NCBI RefSeq assembly: GCF_900105335.1 | Contig: NZ_LT629770.1 | Span: 1,178,001-1,242,000, forward strand | Length of the DNA stretch: 64,000 nucleotides | DNA from: Microbacterium paraoxydans | GTDB taxonomy: Bacteria; Actinomycetota; Actinomycetes; Actinomycetales; Microbacteriaceae | Reading direction: 5' to 3' | Part shown: in pieces, positions 63,207 through 64,000 of the stretch | Layout of the letters: each line of letters starts with the position of its first letter | How positions within the stretch are numbered: the stretch's first letter is position 1 | Position numbers and translations under genes: made by a program | Notes under the pieces: generated by a model | What the model was told of the DNA's origin: nothing | What the model saw: only the letters and a program-made list of their open reading frames with translations | Databases searched by the model: none

Positions 63207-64000
63207 ATGAGCACGATCGCCGACGTCGCGACGCGCGCCGGTGTGTCCAAGGCGACCGCGAGTCGCGCCCTGAGCGGCCGCGGCTACGTCTCGGAGGAGA
63301 CGAGACAGCGCGTCGAGGAGGCGGCGCACGACCTCGCGTACGTCGCGCACTCCTCCGCCACCAGCCTGGCGACCGGGCGCACCGGCACCATCGGCCTGGT
63401 GATGCCTCCGGTCGACCGGTGGTTCTTCTCCGAACTGCTGGCGGGCGTCCAGGAGGCGCTGCTCGCGCGCGACCACGACCTGTCGCTCTACGGCGTCCCC
63501 GAGCGCTCGGAGACCAGGGAGCGGCTGTTCGAGAGCGTGCTGCCCGGCCGGAGATTCGACGGCATCATCGCCGTCGGCATCCAGCCCAGCGCCCGCGAGC
63601 TGGAGCGCCTGCACCGCACCGGGCGCCCGCTCGTCAGCGTGGGCCCCTACAGCGCCGGATCGAGCGCCGTGTCGATCGACGACGCGGCCGCCGCGCGGAT
63701 CGCCACCGAGCACCTGATCGAGCTCGGCCACACCGACATCGCCTTCGTGGGCGGCGCCACCGACGATACCGACCTCAGCTACGGCGACGCCCGACGCCTG
63801 GCCGGCTACCGGGAGGCGCTGCACGCGGCGGGACTGACTCCGCGGGCGCGCATCGCCGGGGCGGCCCCGACGATGCCCGGGGGCTATGCCGCGGCGGCGG
63901 GACTCCTGGGCGACCGCCGGCACCGACCGACCGCCATCGTCGGCGTGTGCGACGAGGCGGCCATCGGCGCCGTGATCGCCGCCCGCCGCCTGGGGATCGC
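63207..64000 (+). CDS. LacI-family transcriptional regulator, N-terminal part
   Basis: The visible 264 residues begin with the helix-turn-helix STIADVATRAGVSKATASRA and the hinge helix, followed by the sugar-binding domain (TGTIGLVMPPVDRWFFSELL, then FVGG). The gene runs off the right edge. It probably represses the adjacent sugar transporter operon until its sugar appears. ATG 63,207 with GAGGAGGA upstream. Confidence 0.92.
   Translation, partial: MSTIADVATRAGVSKATASRALSGRGYVSEETRQRVEEAAHDLAYVAHSSATSLATGRTGTIGLVMPPVDRWFFSELLAGVQEALLARDHDLSLYGVPERSETRERLFESVLPGRRFDGIIAVGIQPSARELERLHRTGRPLVSVGPYSAGSSAVSIDDAAAARIATEHLIELGHTDIAFVGGATDDTDLSYGDARRLAGYREALHAAGLTPRARIAGAAPTMPGGYAAAAGLLGDRRHRPTAIVGVCDEAAIGAVIAARRLGI

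Overview
The window is high-GC actinobacterial DNA. Gene content (a daptide-type peptide cluster, mqo, an actinobacterial tad/Flp pilus operon with a DUF4244 gene, a MoxR-DUF58-TgpA operon, many GTG starts and 4-nt start/stop overlaps) fits Microbacterium or a close relative in Microbacteriaceae. The genus is an inference; no rRNA is present.

Positions 1 to about 10,428 are the right-hand part of a prophage or phage-derived element that runs off the left edge. It holds the start of a tape-measure gene, a tightly overlapping leftward operon built round a prim-pol/helicase, several very short genes, and a cargo block of likely phage-defence genes: an AbiJ-like protein, a zinc-ribbon gene paired with a 274-aa gene, and an FRG-domain protein. 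Its right end lies inside a DUF4244 (Flp/TadE-like) gene. The 5' stub of that gene, a TadB/C-like protein and the TadA ATPase remain at 10,428-12,463, so the element has split a tad pilus operon.

From 12.8 to 46 kb is ordinary core chromosome: acs, ridA, a class A PBP, a phosphoesterase, tRNA-Pro, VanZ, a HAD phosphatase, an FMN-dependent lactate dehydrogenase with its GntR regulator, tdk, mqo, lysC-asd, dnaX-recR-EamA, a GH65 phosphorylase with beta-phosphoglucomutase, pta-ackA, a lytic-transglycosylase-like protein with a rhomboid protease, the SRP RNA, a lipoprotein, a moxR-DUF58-transglutaminase operon, and trhO. Long nested inverted repeats sit at several gene 3' ends.

Positions 46,108-54,774 are one leftward operon that matches a daptide RiPP cluster: recognition protein (C), aminotransferase (D), dehydrogenase/decarboxylase (B), three short precursor peptides all ending in Thr, methyltransferase (M), membrane metalloprotease (P) and a three-gene ABC exporter (T). 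A promoter-like region with a 14-bp palindrome lies upstream. The precursor genes are only 39-44 codons and are easily missed.

The right end holds tRNA-Ser, a GNAT acetyltransferase, a PAP2 phosphatase, a reverse-transsulfuration pair (cbs and a gamma-synthase/lyase), a repeat array, and a sugar ABC transporter operon read away from a LacI-family regulator that is cut by the window edge.
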